Source: Shewanella sp. KX20019 (GTDB lineage Bacteria; Pseudomonadota; Gammaproteobacteria; Enterobacterales; Shewanellaceae). Taken from it: DNA of 64,000 bases. The DNA lies in assembly GCF_016757755.1 (NCBI RefSeq), contig NZ_CP068437.1, positions 4,092,001-4,156,000 of the forward strand. Direction: 5' to 3'. This document shows, in pieces, positions 56,331 through 64,000 of the stretch. Position numbers and translations under genes: made by a program. Below the pieces are notes generated by a model. It was not told where the DNA came from, did not search any database, and saw only the letters and a program-made list of their open reading frames with translations. Numbering within the stretch: position 1 is the first letter of the stretch; each line of letters opens with the position of its first letter.

Positions 56331-57017
56331 GTGAGTAAAGCAAATATACTCATTGTTGAAGATGATAAAGAGATCTCTCGTCTCACCGCAATGTATCTTG
56401 AAGCTGAAGGTTACAGTAGCCACATTATCAATGATGGCTTACAAGCAGTAACCGCAGTACGGCTAGAGCAGCCAGAGTTAGTCATTCTAGATTTAATGCT
56501 GCCAGGCTTAGACGGTGTATCAGTTTGTAAACAGCTGCGCAAATTCTATCAAGAACCTATATTGGTGTTAACCGCCTGCAGCGATGACATCAGCGAGGTA
56601 AGCTTGCTAAAACTTGGTGCGGACGATTATCTCACTAAACCTGTTCGCCCCCATGTCATGCTGGCCAGAATTGAAGCCTTGCTCAGGCGCAGCCACCCCG
56701 TGACACCAAGCCAAAACCAGTTACAAGTTGGCCTGTTCAATATTGATACCAATAAACAAGTTGTTAGCTACGACAATCTAACACTTGTGCTCACTACCGC
56801 CGAGTACGATATGTTACTGCTGCTTGCTTCTCATGCTGGCACCATCGTTTCTAGAGAAGATTGTTGCCGCGCGTTAAGAGGCATAGATTATGATTTTAAT
56901 GACCGTTCAGTTGATATGCGGATCTCAGGACTAAGAAAAAAACTCAATGATGACACGCCCCCCTACAAAACCATATTAACGATACGTAACAAAGGATACA
57001 TGTTGATCAATGGCTAA
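56331..57017 (+). CDS. OmpR-family response regulator
   Basis: 228 residues from a GTG at 56331 (MSKANILIVEDD). The receiver domain has the acidic pair (VEDD near 9-12), phospho-accepting Asp in LVILDLMLPGLDG (near 52) and Lys in DDYLTKPVRP (near 102). The C-terminal winged helix (about 125-225) has DRSVDMRISGLRKKL. It overlaps the sensor kinase gene by 8 bases. The pair resembles RstA/RstB in order and size, but the exact counterpart is not certain. Confidence 0.92.
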   Translation: MSKANILIVEDDKEISRLTAMYLEAEGYSSHIINDGLQAVTAVRLEQPELVILDLMLPGLDGVSVCKQLRKFYQEPILVLTACSDDISEVSLLKLGADDYLTKPVRPHVMLARIEALLRRSHPVTPSQNQLQVGLFNIDTNKQVVSYDNLTLVLTTAEYDMLLLLASHAGTIVSREDCCRALRGIDYDFNDRSVDMRISGLRKKLNDDTPPYKTILTIRNKGYMLING

Positions 57018-58392
57018 CTATCTTCCACCTCTTTTTACTCGCCTTTACTTGAGTTTGCTGACGGCACTGTTTGCCAGCATTATCTTAACTCTGTACTTAA
57101 GTGAACAGTTTTTAGAGCAAAGTGATGTGGTCGATTTTTATGATGATAGCTATCAAACTTTTATTGAAGTCACCTCTGACATCCAACGCACCCACTTGTC
57201 TGCGGAGCAATATATTAATAACTCTCAAGGGCTGCATCCTCAATTCGATATGACTTGGAAAGCAAACTGGAATGCCGACCGAGACTGCTCAAGCTGCGAG
57301 TTTTTGAGTAATATTGCAGGGGTATCGATATATCAATTGGCGGATGAGCAGCTGCTGGCTGTTTATCCGCTTTACCAAACTAACGGCAGTATTTTGATTG
57401 CGGATCGTCTGCCTAGCAGTTTTCTTGTTGATGCTCCCTATCGTCAACAGAGCAGCAGTTTGATTGAATTATTGCGCGATGATCCCGCAGAATTTATCCC
57501 CTATTTACTGTTACTCGTGGTGATTATCACTATAGGCACTACGCTATACTTTTCAGTGCATCGATTACAGACGCAGATAAATCAACTTGTCGATACCAAT
57601 AAACAGTTTGGTAAAGGCAATCTCCATATTAGGGCCAATCAAAGCTACTCCGAGCCAGTGAATGAGTTAGCAGACAGTTTTAACCGAATGGCAGATGCCA
57701 TCACTGAAACGGTAAAAGAGAATCAAGTGTTTGCTCAAGCTGTTCCCCATGAAATGCGCACGCCATTGAGTCGAATTCAACTCGCAACCGGATTACTGCG
57801 CCAACGCAGCCAGCAAAACGAAGCGCTAGAACTACTGGATGATATCGACAGCTATATCGATGATATTGAGAAGTTAACTCGCCAAGTGCTGACCTTCTCA
57901 AAGCTTAATGCAACATCAAATCAAGGTGATAGCCAAAACAAGCAGCTCATAAAGCTTGATGAATATTTGCAGAGTCGAGTAAAACAATTAACCACTGATA
58001 ATGGAATCATCGTAAATTTAAATCTGCAACCATTTCAGTTTGAATGTGATCCAGCCTACTTACGGCTGATGTTTGATAATCTGTTTAAAAATGCACTAAT
58101 GTATGCCAGCACTCAAGTAGAGGTCTCAACCAGTTTTAGCCACAACAGGCTCATTATCAGTGTGGACGATGATGGCCCCGGCATTGATAGTCAACAATTT
58201 GAAACCATCTTTCTGCCCTTTGCACGCTTGGATAGGAGCCGCAGCCAACAAACTGGCGGTTTAGGGCTTGGCTTGGCTATTGCCAAAGCAGCTGCAAGAC
58301 GCATACAGGGGAAGTTAACAGTCAGTCGCGGCCATTTAGGCGGTGCTAATTTTAGCTGCCAGCTCTTCTATCACGACCATCAACAAGATTAA
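57010..58392 (+). CDS. Sensor histidine kinase partner of the OmpR-type regulator
   Basis: 460 residues. Membrane helices lie near 10-30 and 160-185 with a periplasmic sensor of about 130 residues between them; it has a CSSC pair (near 95) that could sense redox state. A HAMP follows (about 185-240), then the H-box (VPHEMRTPLSRIQLA near 248) and the catalytic domain with N (DNLFKNALMYA), G1 (DDDGPGID) and G2 (GGLGLGLAIAKAAA) boxes. It phosphorylates the regulator encoded immediately upstream. Confidence 0.92.
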   Translation: MANYLPPLFTRLYLSLLTALFASIILTLYLSEQFLEQSDVVDFYDDSYQTFIEVTSDIQRTHLSAEQYINNSQGLHPQFDMTWKANWNADRDCSSCEFLSNIAGVSIYQLADEQLLAVYPLYQTNGSILIADRLPSSFLVDAPYRQQSSSLIELLRDDPAEFIPYLLLLVVIITIGTTLYFSVHRLQTQINQLVDTNKQFGKGNLHIRANQSYSEPVNELADSFNRMADAITETVKENQVFAQAVPHEMRTPLSRIQLATGLLRQRSQQNEALELLDDIDSYIDDIEKLTRQVLTFSKLNATSNQGDSQNKQLIKLDEYLQSRVKQLTTDNGIIVNLNLQPFQFECDPAYLRLMFDNLFKNALMYASTQVEVSTSFSHNRLIISVDDDGPGIDSQQFETIFLPFARLDRSRSQQTGGLGLGLAIAKAAARRIQGKLTVSRGHLGGANFSCQLFYHDHQQD

Positions 58393-58506
58393 CTAAACTT
58401 CCTCAGAGCTAACCAACCGCTAGGGAATGACTGCTTCCCAGCACAATATCAAAGCGCATGGACTATAATTAGGGCTAATGTCACGTCGGTGAAAAGAGGC
58501 AATATT

Positions 58507-58986
58507 ATGACTATTTCAAACCGATTAAATAAGTACCTTGTGGAAAATGAGGTCAAGTATGATCTTGTCTCTCACCCCCACAGTGTAAGCTCACTAAACT
58601 CAGCCATTGGGGCTCATGTGCCTGCAACCCAGGTCGCTAAGGCTGTGATTTTAGAAGATCATGAAGGCCGAAAAATAATGGCAGTACTACCCGCCAATCA
58701 CAAAGTTAGTTTACGTTCGCTCGGAGACAAGCTAAATCGGGATCTGCACCTACTCAAGGAGCAGCAGATCTACCCAATGTTTAATGATTGCGAGAATGGA
58801 GCTATCCCCTCCCTTGGTGCAGTTTATAACTTAGAAGCCGTTTATGATGACCTATTAGTCAACGCCAAGGAGATCTACTTCGAAGCGGGCGACCACAGCA
58901 GCCTGGTGCACATGAGCCGACAGTCTTTTATTCGACTCATCAAGGATGCTAAACACTTACGATTTAGCTACCAAAGTGTCCATTAA
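58507..58986 (+). CDS. YbaK/ProX-type aminoacyl-tRNA deacylase
   Basis: 159 residues from the ATG at 58507 (MTISNRLNKYL); an upstream in-frame start at 58489 would add 6. The YbaK/EbsC fold shows YDLVSHPHSVSSLNSA (near 20), PATQVAKAVILED with the conserved Lys (near 46), and IPSLGAVYNLEAVYD near 99. Such proteins hydrolyse mischarged tRNAs, although the substrate of this subfamily is unknown. A TATAAT lies at 58464-58469, 38 bases before the start. Confidence 0.85.
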   Translation: MTISNRLNKYLVENEVKYDLVSHPHSVSSLNSAIGAHVPATQVAKAVILEDHEGRKIMAVLPANHKVSLRSLGDKLNRDLHLLKEQQIYPMFNDCENGAIPSLGAVYNLEAVYDDLLVNAKEIYFEAGDHSSLVHMSRQSFIRLIKDAKHLRFSYQSVH

Positions 58987-59089
58987 CGCCCAGCTGTATT
59001 TATTCATGCTCAAGCTTCTCAATGCCTATAGCGACCAATGAATACCTACCTGTAAATGCTGACCAGCTTCTTAGATAAGGACTATTGTT

Positions 59090-60130
59090 ATGCAGCGTTC
59101 ACGTCCAAGTACATTTTCGCTCATAGTGGCAATACTGTTTGCCCTCATTATTAGTAATGCCAACGCCAATTCAGTGAAAAAATTGTCTATCTCTGCGCCG
59201 AATGGCTTTAGCAAAGCACCAACAATTACCGTCTACTCAAGTACAGGCGAAAAGTGGGATAAGATTGATAAAACCAAGATCAGTCGGTTCTCAATCAACT
59301 TGAATGCAGAGTGTAAGTATGAAGGTAAGGGCAATAAAGCCTATAAAGGCAGGATGAGCGTATCAGGATTTTCTCTAGTCGGTGATAGCGCAGAGCCTGC
59401 TAACTTCTTAATCCCGCATAGCAAAGAGGCTTCAGGTCAGTACAGCTACACCAACGGCCAGAATCTTAGTCCTAGTGCCGTATGCAATAATGAATTAAAC
59501 AAACGGCTATCCTCTGAACCAACACTCAGTAAGTACCATCTGTTGGCGAAAGGCTTCAAGGTTAATTATCCAGCGGCTTTTACTGTCGGCTATCATTTAA
59601 CCTGTAAACCCACCGGTCTTGGCTTTACAGATACCTCGTCAAAAAGTACCCAAGTGAACGCAAAGATAGCCTGCCTCTCCTCTGCCCTTGCCGAGACTAA
59701 AATACCCAAGCCCAAGCCTAAAAAAGCCACCATGGTGCAGCTCCCCCTAATCAAGAACGTTAGCTTCAAGGCGAAGCCTAGCACCTATAAAGGGAGTTGC
59801 CCTACGGGCGTCGAGTTCAATGGCAGCATAGTCAGTAATAACGCTGGCTCGGTGAAATATCGATACGTGAGTCATGACGCAAAAATATCGCCAACCTTCA
59901 CACTCAAGTTCACAAAAGCAGGTACGCTTGCCGTCAGAAGTTGGCACCGTACAGTTTCAAAACCAGAAGCGAGTCAGACGTTAGCTGTTAATGGTTCCAG
60001 CACGAATAACGCCATTCAGGGTTGGTATCGTTTAGAGGTATTATCGCCGCAGCCTAAAACCGCGGTAACGGCTAAATATAAAGTCGAATGTGTAACACCG
60101 ACACCGGCACGAGCGCAGATAAAGAATTGA
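59090..60130 (+). CDS. Periplasmic hypothetical protein with two Cys-rich beta domains
   Basis: 346 residues with a signal peptide (cleaved after ANANA, near residue 27). The N-terminal half (about 28-205) and C-terminal half (about 222-340) are beta-rich. The second has SCPTGVEFNGSIVSNNAGSVKYRYV and VECVTP, which resemble an Ig-like fold with a disulfide. A Lys/Pro-rich hinge (KIPKPKPKKA) joins them. I do not recognise a named family. It is a single gene. Confidence 0.7.
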   Translation: MQRSRPSTFSLIVAILFALIISNANANSVKKLSISAPNGFSKAPTITVYSSTGEKWDKIDKTKISRFSINLNAECKYEGKGNKAYKGRMSVSGFSLVGDSAEPANFLIPHSKEASGQYSYTNGQNLSPSAVCNNELNKRLSSEPTLSKYHLLAKGFKVNYPAAFTVGYHLTCKPTGLGFTDTSSKSTQVNAKIACLSSALAETKIPKPKPKKATMVQLPLIKNVSFKAKPSTYKGSCPTGVEFNGSIVSNNAGSVKYRYVSHDAKISPTFTLKFTKAGTLAVRSWHRTVSKPEASQTLAVNGSSTNNAIQGWYRLEVLSPQPKTAVTAKYKVECVTPTPARAQIKN

Positions 60131-60311
60131 TAGCCAATGGGTTTATCCTCGCTCTACCTGAAGCTGCAGGATTTAGCTAGAACCGGGGAAATAGACAGTC
60201 GATGTAGAAGTTGGACACTTGAGCTATTCTCATCGTCTGAATGTCAAAGAGTTTAGTCGCTGAGACTTCATTCGTTGAGCGAAATAAAAGGCAAGTTAAA
60301 GCAGGTTGACG

Positions 60312-60524
60312 TTATACAGGATCATCCTGATAGCGCAATATATCCCCTGGTTGGCAGTCTAAATAGCGACAAATAGCCTCCAGAGTTGAAAAGCGAACAG
60401 CCTTCGCCCTGCCCGATCTAAGAATTGACAAGTTCTGCGGGGTGATACCAATTGCCGCCGCAAGCTCTGTTGATTTCATCTTGCGTTTAGCCAACTGCAC
60501 ATCAAGTTCTATCACGATAGCCAC
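60312..60524 (-). CDS. XRE-family small transcriptional regulator
   Basis: 70 residues forming a Cro/CI-type helix-turn-helix (AKRKMKSTELAAAIGITPQNLSILRSGRAKAVRFSTLEAICRYLDCQPGDIL). The size and sequence recall the YozG-type regulator often paired with DUF2975 membrane proteins. The start overlaps the stop of the DUF2975 gene at 60524, so both are co-translated. Confidence 0.9.
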   Translation of the reverse strand: MAIVIELDVQLAKRKMKSTELAAAIGITPQNLSILRSGRAKAVRFSTLEAICRYLDCQPGDILRYQDDPV

Positions 60525-61084
60525 TATATGGTTAACTCTTGTTCTGATTGCAGCAATAACCCTTGCAACATAACTTCAGCAATAACAATAATGATTAAGC
60601 CCACCAGCAGCATTGCGATGTCATTTTCTCCGAGGCTAATGGTTCGCTTAAGAGCCAACTCTGAGTACATATTATTCATAATAATGCTCAATATGGGTGG
60701 ATATATTATGTTTAGTAAAAATTGCCCCACTAGGGTCCAACCTAAATAGCGAAAACAGTTAATATTGGCTAATTCAAACACTTTTCCCCGCTGGTATAAA
60801 CTAAACAAGCGCAATAATACACAATTAATAATCACTAACGGGATTATCTGTATTAACCCCATTAGCAACACTTCGTTGAAGCCATGCAATGCTAATTGCT
60901 CTGCTAACACACTCCAATTACCAGCGACTTCTAGCCCCAGCCAAGCTTCCATGCCACCTTCTCCACCAATAACCACATGGTGATCTTGATGGAACACACC
61001 AATCGCTATACTCAGCAGCAGAGACAATAACGTAAAATAGAGACCAAATTTAACCATCAAGCTCAGTACTTTTATTCTATTCAT
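60524..61084 (-). CDS. DUF2975 membrane protein
   Basis: 186 residues with four membrane helices (near 10-30, 68-92, 108-132 and 150-175). The CFRYLGWTLVGQFLLNIIYPPIL region and the adjacent XRE regulator are diagnostic of DUF2975. The N-terminal end overlaps the stop of the upstream hydrolase gene as ATGA (61081-61084). Pairing of a membrane protein with a small XRE regulator suggests a membrane-held signalling unit, but this is not demonstrated. Confidence 0.82.
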   Translation of the reverse strand: MNRIKVLSLMVKFGLYFTLLSLLLSIAIGVFHQDHHVVIGGEGGMEAWLGLEVAGNWSVLAEQLALHGFNEVLLMGLIQIIPLVIINCVLLRLFSLYQRGKVFELANINCFRYLGWTLVGQFLLNIIYPPILSIIMNNMYSELALKRTISLGENDIAMLLVGLIIIVIAEVMLQGLLLQSEQELTI

Positions 61085-61947
61085 AATGTTTCAGCCTTGC
61101 CTGCCAACAGCACTTTTTCAATAAATGCCTTATATTGAACCGAAAATAATGCTGACTTAATCGCATTACCATGGCCTTTTCCTGTGGCGATAAATAGCTG
61201 TTTGTTTGGTGTGGCCGCACTTTCATACAAGGTTTTTGATAAACTAACCGGAGTAGTGTTATCGTTTTCCCCCACCATTACCAGCAACTCTCCAGAGTAA
61301 GTTTCGATATTAGCCAGATTATCAATATTGGCAAGTTCATCGCTAATATCAAGCTCAATGAAAGGCGATGCATACCATGGCACTTGCGCGTCGATCATCG
61401 CCTTAGCCGTTGTTGTTGAGCCCTCCAAAACTAGCCCATCTACTGGTCGCTGACTAGCCAGCCTCCCAGCTATCATGCTGCCCAATGATAATCCGTGAAC
61501 AATAACGGGCAGTTTTGCCAAGCTTGGGGCTGACTTAACGTAGTCGTAAATATCGCTCGCATCAGATTCTAATGTACTGATACTTGGAACGCCTTTACTC
61601 ATCCCGTAGCCACGATGATCCATGATCAGCAAGTTATTATCGAATTGACTCAATATTTTTGCCAACTCTCCACCCTGCGACTCGAATCTAAACTGATTCC
61701 CGCCAAAATATATCAATGTAAATCGAGCATTTGGCTGTGTGATAAGCGCACCTTTCAATCGAGTGCCGTCTATCGCGCTAATACTGATAAGTTCTAGTGC
61801 TTGTTGTCGTTCCCAAGTATCGACATCCGCCTGGCTAATTGAATCATCAGGATATAAAAAGTGTTCCTCTGTCACCGAAATAGACTGACAAGCCGACAAC
61901 ATCAATAATCCCAAAAATAGCGTAACGTAATTTGTAGCGCGCTCCAT
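61081..61947 (-). CDS. Lipoprotein alpha/beta hydrolase
   Basis: 288 residues with a lipobox (LMLSAC, Cys near 20). Alpha/beta-hydrolase features are LIYFGGNQFRFES (near 78), MDHRGYGMSKG (near 109), the nucleophile in VHGLSLGSM (near 150), an Asp in VGENDNTTP (near 229) and the His in GKGHGNA (near 256). It heads a three-gene overlapping operon with DUF2975 and XRE. The substrate is not known. Confidence 0.85.
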   Translation of the reverse strand: MERATNYVTLFLGLLMLSACQSISVTEEHFLYPDDSISQADVDTWERQQALELISISAIDGTRLKGALITQPNARFTLIYFGGNQFRFESQGGELAKILSQFDNNLLIMDHRGYGMSKGVPSISTLESDASDIYDYVKSAPSLAKLPVIVHGLSLGSMIAGRLASQRPVDGLVLEGSTTTAKAMIDAQVPWYASPFIELDISDELANIDNLANIETYSGELLVMVGENDNTTPVSLSKTLYESAATPNKQLFIATGKGHGNAIKSALFSVQYKAFIEKVLLAGKAETL

Positions 61948-62178
61948 TTAACATCCTTATTTAACTCAAGCTAATTTACACTAAAAACTACCCAAACTAT
62001 TAACATTAGTCAATAATTAATTATCGTTAAACGGTAATTGAATACACGTGAGTATAGTTTTAAATTGGCCTCTTTGATGTTGAAGCAACAGATTACAATC
62101 ACAGGTATTAATGGAAAGTTTGCGTGCCGATGACATCGAAGGGAATGAGTAGAGCGATGGTGTTAGAAAAATATTAAA

Positions 62179-62205
62179 CGCCGTAAAAACTGATAGTTTA
62201 CGGCG
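62179..62205 (-). terminator. Terminator-like hairpin downstream of the AbrB-type gene
   Basis: CGCCGTAAA (62179-62187) pairs perfectly with TTTACGGCG (62197-62205). On the minus strand an AT-rich stretch with T-run follows. It lies 31 bases after the AbrB-type stop, leaving no room for a toxin gene. Confidence 0.6.
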
Positions 62206-62235
62206 CTAACAATTTAATTTGGATACCTAGTAGAA

Positions 62236-62442
62236 CTAAGCATCCTCTTCATGCATATAACCCTCTATTAACGCTATCTGCTCCGCCAGTTCATCATTTT
62301 TTGAGGTGAGTCGGTAACAGCCATGGGCCATTTTCTCTAAGCTGATATTATCGCCAGCGCCTAAATGCAGTTGTTCGACGATCTCTTGTGGTAACTCCAG
62401 CCCTAACCCTTTACCCACATTTTTAACCTTGAGTTCTGTCAT
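62236..62442 (-). CDS. AbrB/MazE-type DNA-binding protein (orphan antitoxin-like)
   Basis: 68 residues from the ATG at 62442 (MTELKVKNVGKGLGLELPQEIVEQLHLGAGD), a swapped-hairpin AbrB fold. In related bacteria such genes are followed by a death-on-curing (Doc) or PIN toxin gene; here a hairpin follows and no toxin frame is present up to 61947. So it is either an orphan or serves as a small regulator. Confidence 0.85.
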   Translation of the reverse strand: MTELKVKNVGKGLGLELPQEIVEQLHLGAGDNISLEKMAHGCYRLTSKNDELAEQIALIEGYMHEEDA

Positions 62443-62663
62443 AATCATTACCTATGTATCTGTCTTACATTCAGTCTGTGGTAAAAATGAGGCTGATGTA
62501 AGAACCAAATAATTACTTCAAATTATAGTTGATTTCGCAGGCGCCGAACGATATGTCACTGCACCATTGGCTGAATAGTGGTTGGTTATTGATAAAGGCA
62601 ACATTCTCGGCTGCAAAATCGATGAAATGTAAAAAGATGGATTACAACAGAAAAAATCACAGA

Positions 62664-62692
62664 CCAACGGCTAGCTTAAAGCTAGCCGTTGG
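62664..62692 (-). terminator. Terminator of the ToxR-like operon
   Basis: CCAACGGCTAGCT (62664-62676) pairs perfectly with AGCTAGCCGTTGG (62680-62692) with a 3-base loop. On the minus strand T-rich sequence starts about 7 bases further. It lies 9 bases after the last gene. Confidence 0.65.
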
Positions 62693-62700
62693 CTTGAACA

Positions 62701-63225
62701 TTACCCCATAGTCACCAAGCTACAAGCGCAGATATTGGTGCTAGGTAAAAAGTACAACAGCGCAGTATTTTCGGTTTGGTTACGACTAGCGATTTGAATC
62801 GTCAAGTTGTGTACTCCCTTCTCCGTTATATTACGACTGGCGAACGCTTCTAAATGGTTCGCATGTAAAGGCAATGGCAACTCGCTATTATGTCGAATGA
62901 GCTTACTACTGACCAAATTGAGGATATAGATATCCTTGTCCTTATTCGCACTCAGCACATCGCCCTTTAACTGTAGGGTCGCAATGGGAATACCGTCGGT
63001 GGTGAAGTATCGATAACTAATACTAGCCGAGCGTTTTTGCAGAGCAAAATCAGCAATCATTGAGTGGTGTTCAATGACATTGGTTCTGGGATTCATGGCA
63101 ACCAGTTCATTGCGACATGACAACACAATGTCCACTTCGGTTGCCTTAATGTGCTGATAAACAATTATTCCTATGACTAGCGCCAATAGCCCGCCACTTA
63201 ACACTATTTTTAGCTGTTTAATCAC
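62701..63225 (-). CDS. Membrane-anchored partner of the ToxR-like regulator
   Basis: 174 residues with one N-terminal membrane helix (KIVLSGGLLALVIGIIVYQ) and a periplasmic beta-rich domain with Cys near 37, 166 and 168. The gene overlaps the regulator gene by 8 bases, as ToxS-type partners do. It lacks recognisable similarity to ToxS by eye, so the partner role is inferred from position and topology. Confidence 0.65.
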   Translation of the reverse strand: MIKQLKIVLSGGLLALVIGIIVYQHIKATEVDIVLSCRNELVAMNPRTNVIEHHSMIADFALQKRSASISYRYFTTDGIPIATLQLKGDVLSANKDKDIYILNLVSSKLIRHNSELPLPLHANHLEAFASRNITEKGVHNLTIQIASRNQTENTALLYFLPSTNICACSLVTMG

Positions 63226-63982
63226 AGAGTGATACCTCCTTGAGCCAGTCTTCTGAAATAAATTCAGGGCTTAAGCTAAAGTCGATAGTTTTAATGTTTC
63301 TCATCAATGTGCCGCCTTTCGCTGTTTTGCCAAGCATAGATACATTAAGCACCTGCATATCATTTGAAAATGCGAGGTACACCCTATCCCATGTCAAATG
63401 AGGGCAACGATTTAGTGCAAATACAACCTTGGCTTCGACGGACACCTCTTGCCGTAATCTAATTCTCGGCGACTCTAACCAAGTGAGTATCAGTTTTTGT
63501 CCATTATCCAACACTATGTTACGGCTGGTTTTAATCGGCGCATCAATATGTTTAAACAAAATATACTCATGCATAGCCGTCACCACGGCAATACAACTAA
63601 TAAAAAGTGCCGTCACGGTTAATAAAAGGTACTTTTTACGTGCTTTAGAGTGCTGCGACCAACTTGCATTAGGCGCAGCTATATTTAACCGATAACCTTT
63701 TCGGGGAAAGGTCTCAATTAATTCAGCATGTGCTTCGCCAAAATGCTTCCGTAAGGTGAATACGGCTTTTGCTACAGCAGATTCACTCATCACTGCAGTT
63801 TGCGATCCCGCACAAGCAAGCTGACCTTTACTCATCACCTGATTTGGGTGAGTAGCTAACAGTTCAAGCACCTGACATTCGGTGCGTGTTAGGTGTACCG
63901 AACTTTGAGTTTCACTATTGAATAACTGACTATTGGCAATATCAAATTCAAAGATTTTTAACCGCATATCAATAGCGTCCAT
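63218..63982 (-). CDS. ToxR/CadC-like membrane-bound transcriptional regulator
   Basis: 254 residues from the ATG at 63982; an internal ATG at 63967 has a better-spaced GGA. An OmpR-type winged helix occupies about 5-100 (LTRTECQVLELLATHPNQVMSKGQL, then AVAKAVFTLRKHFGEA and ETFPRKGYRLN). A single membrane helix follows (YLLLTVTALFISCIAVVTAM, about 118-137), and a periplasmic domain with two Cys (near 192 and 253) ends the protein. It acts at the membrane and binds DNA directly. The signal is not known. Confidence 0.85.
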   Translation of the reverse strand: MDAIDMRLKIFEFDIANSQLFNSETQSSVHLTRTECQVLELLATHPNQVMSKGQLACAGSQTAVMSESAVAKAVFTLRKHFGEAHAELIETFPRKGYRLNIAAPNASWSQHSKARKKYLLLTVTALFISCIAVVTAMHEYILFKHIDAPIKTSRNIVLDNGQKLILTWLESPRIRLRQEVSVEAKVVFALNRCPHLTWDRVYLAFSNDMQVLNVSMLGKTAKGGTLMRNIKTIDFSLSPEFISEDWLKEVSLCD

Positions 63983-64000
63983 ATAAAATCGTTAAACTAT

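Overview
The window reads as chromosomal DNA of a marine gammaproteobacterium. Shewanella or a close relative fits best: it has a respiratory molybdoenzyme operon, a complete late B12 assembly and uptake locus under an AdoCbl riboswitch, MetJ boxes in front of metH, a 7TM-DISM GGDEF protein, a TorF-type porin, PACE and YeeE transporters, and an Rhs remnant with IS30 and Y1 transposases. The genus is inferred from gene content and not proven. No rRNA or tRNA genes were seen.

Layout. 1-2105: 3' part of an efflux adaptor gene with a probable sigma-54 promoter and an array of TGTCCG sites, a repeat-rich gap, and a MAPEG gene. 2382-5077: a zinc-ribbon membrane protein and a TorF-type porin. 5626-10333: a three-gene operon for a Tat-exported tetrathionate-reductase-like enzyme (NrfD anchor, 4Fe-4S subunit, molybdopterin subunit), followed by a convergent LysR gene. 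11713-26507: the B12 locus on the minus strand. Transcription order is cobC, AdoCbl riboswitch, btuD, btuC, cobT, cobS, cobU, cobQ, cobO, then a 5.4-kb foreign segment, then btuF. Two copies of a hairpin-forming repeat bound the foreign segment. It carries IS30, a Y1 transposase, an Rhs C-terminal fragment with a metalloprotease-like end and a secreted partner. The B12-dependent methionine synthase gene metH (26741-30511) faces away from cobC, so B12 assembly, import and use sit side by side.

30512-47000: a 61-bp tandem repeat array, a DAACS symporter, a YeeE/YedE sulfur transporter, a flavoprotein monooxygenase, two alpha/beta hydrolases in all (one here, one at 61 kb), a diguanylate cyclase, a 5'-nucleotidase lipoprotein, a YibE/F protein, a LysR/PACE divergent pair, a type IV pilin gene split by a MITE-like insertion, a CatB-type acetyltransferase and a LiaF-like protein.

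47155-53670: the most interesting metabolic cluster. Two saccharopine dehydrogenase genes (lysine-forming and glutamate-forming types) diverge from a fused APH-kinase/class III aminotransferase-fold gene and an NhaC-family transporter. The fused protein resembles, in one chain, the two animal enzymes that phosphorylate 5-hydroxylysine and convert it to 2-aminoadipate semialdehyde. That semialdehyde is the metabolite handled by the saccharopine dehydrogenases. I propose a hydroxylysine salvage or breakdown system.

53843-64000: YdcH, a TM2 protein, a lipoprotein with a possible metal-binding motif, an OmpR-type two-component pair, a YbaK-type deacylase, a periplasmic protein, an XRE/DUF2975/lipoprotein-hydrolase cassette, an orphan AbrB-type protein, and a ToxR-like membrane regulator with a membrane-anchored partner.
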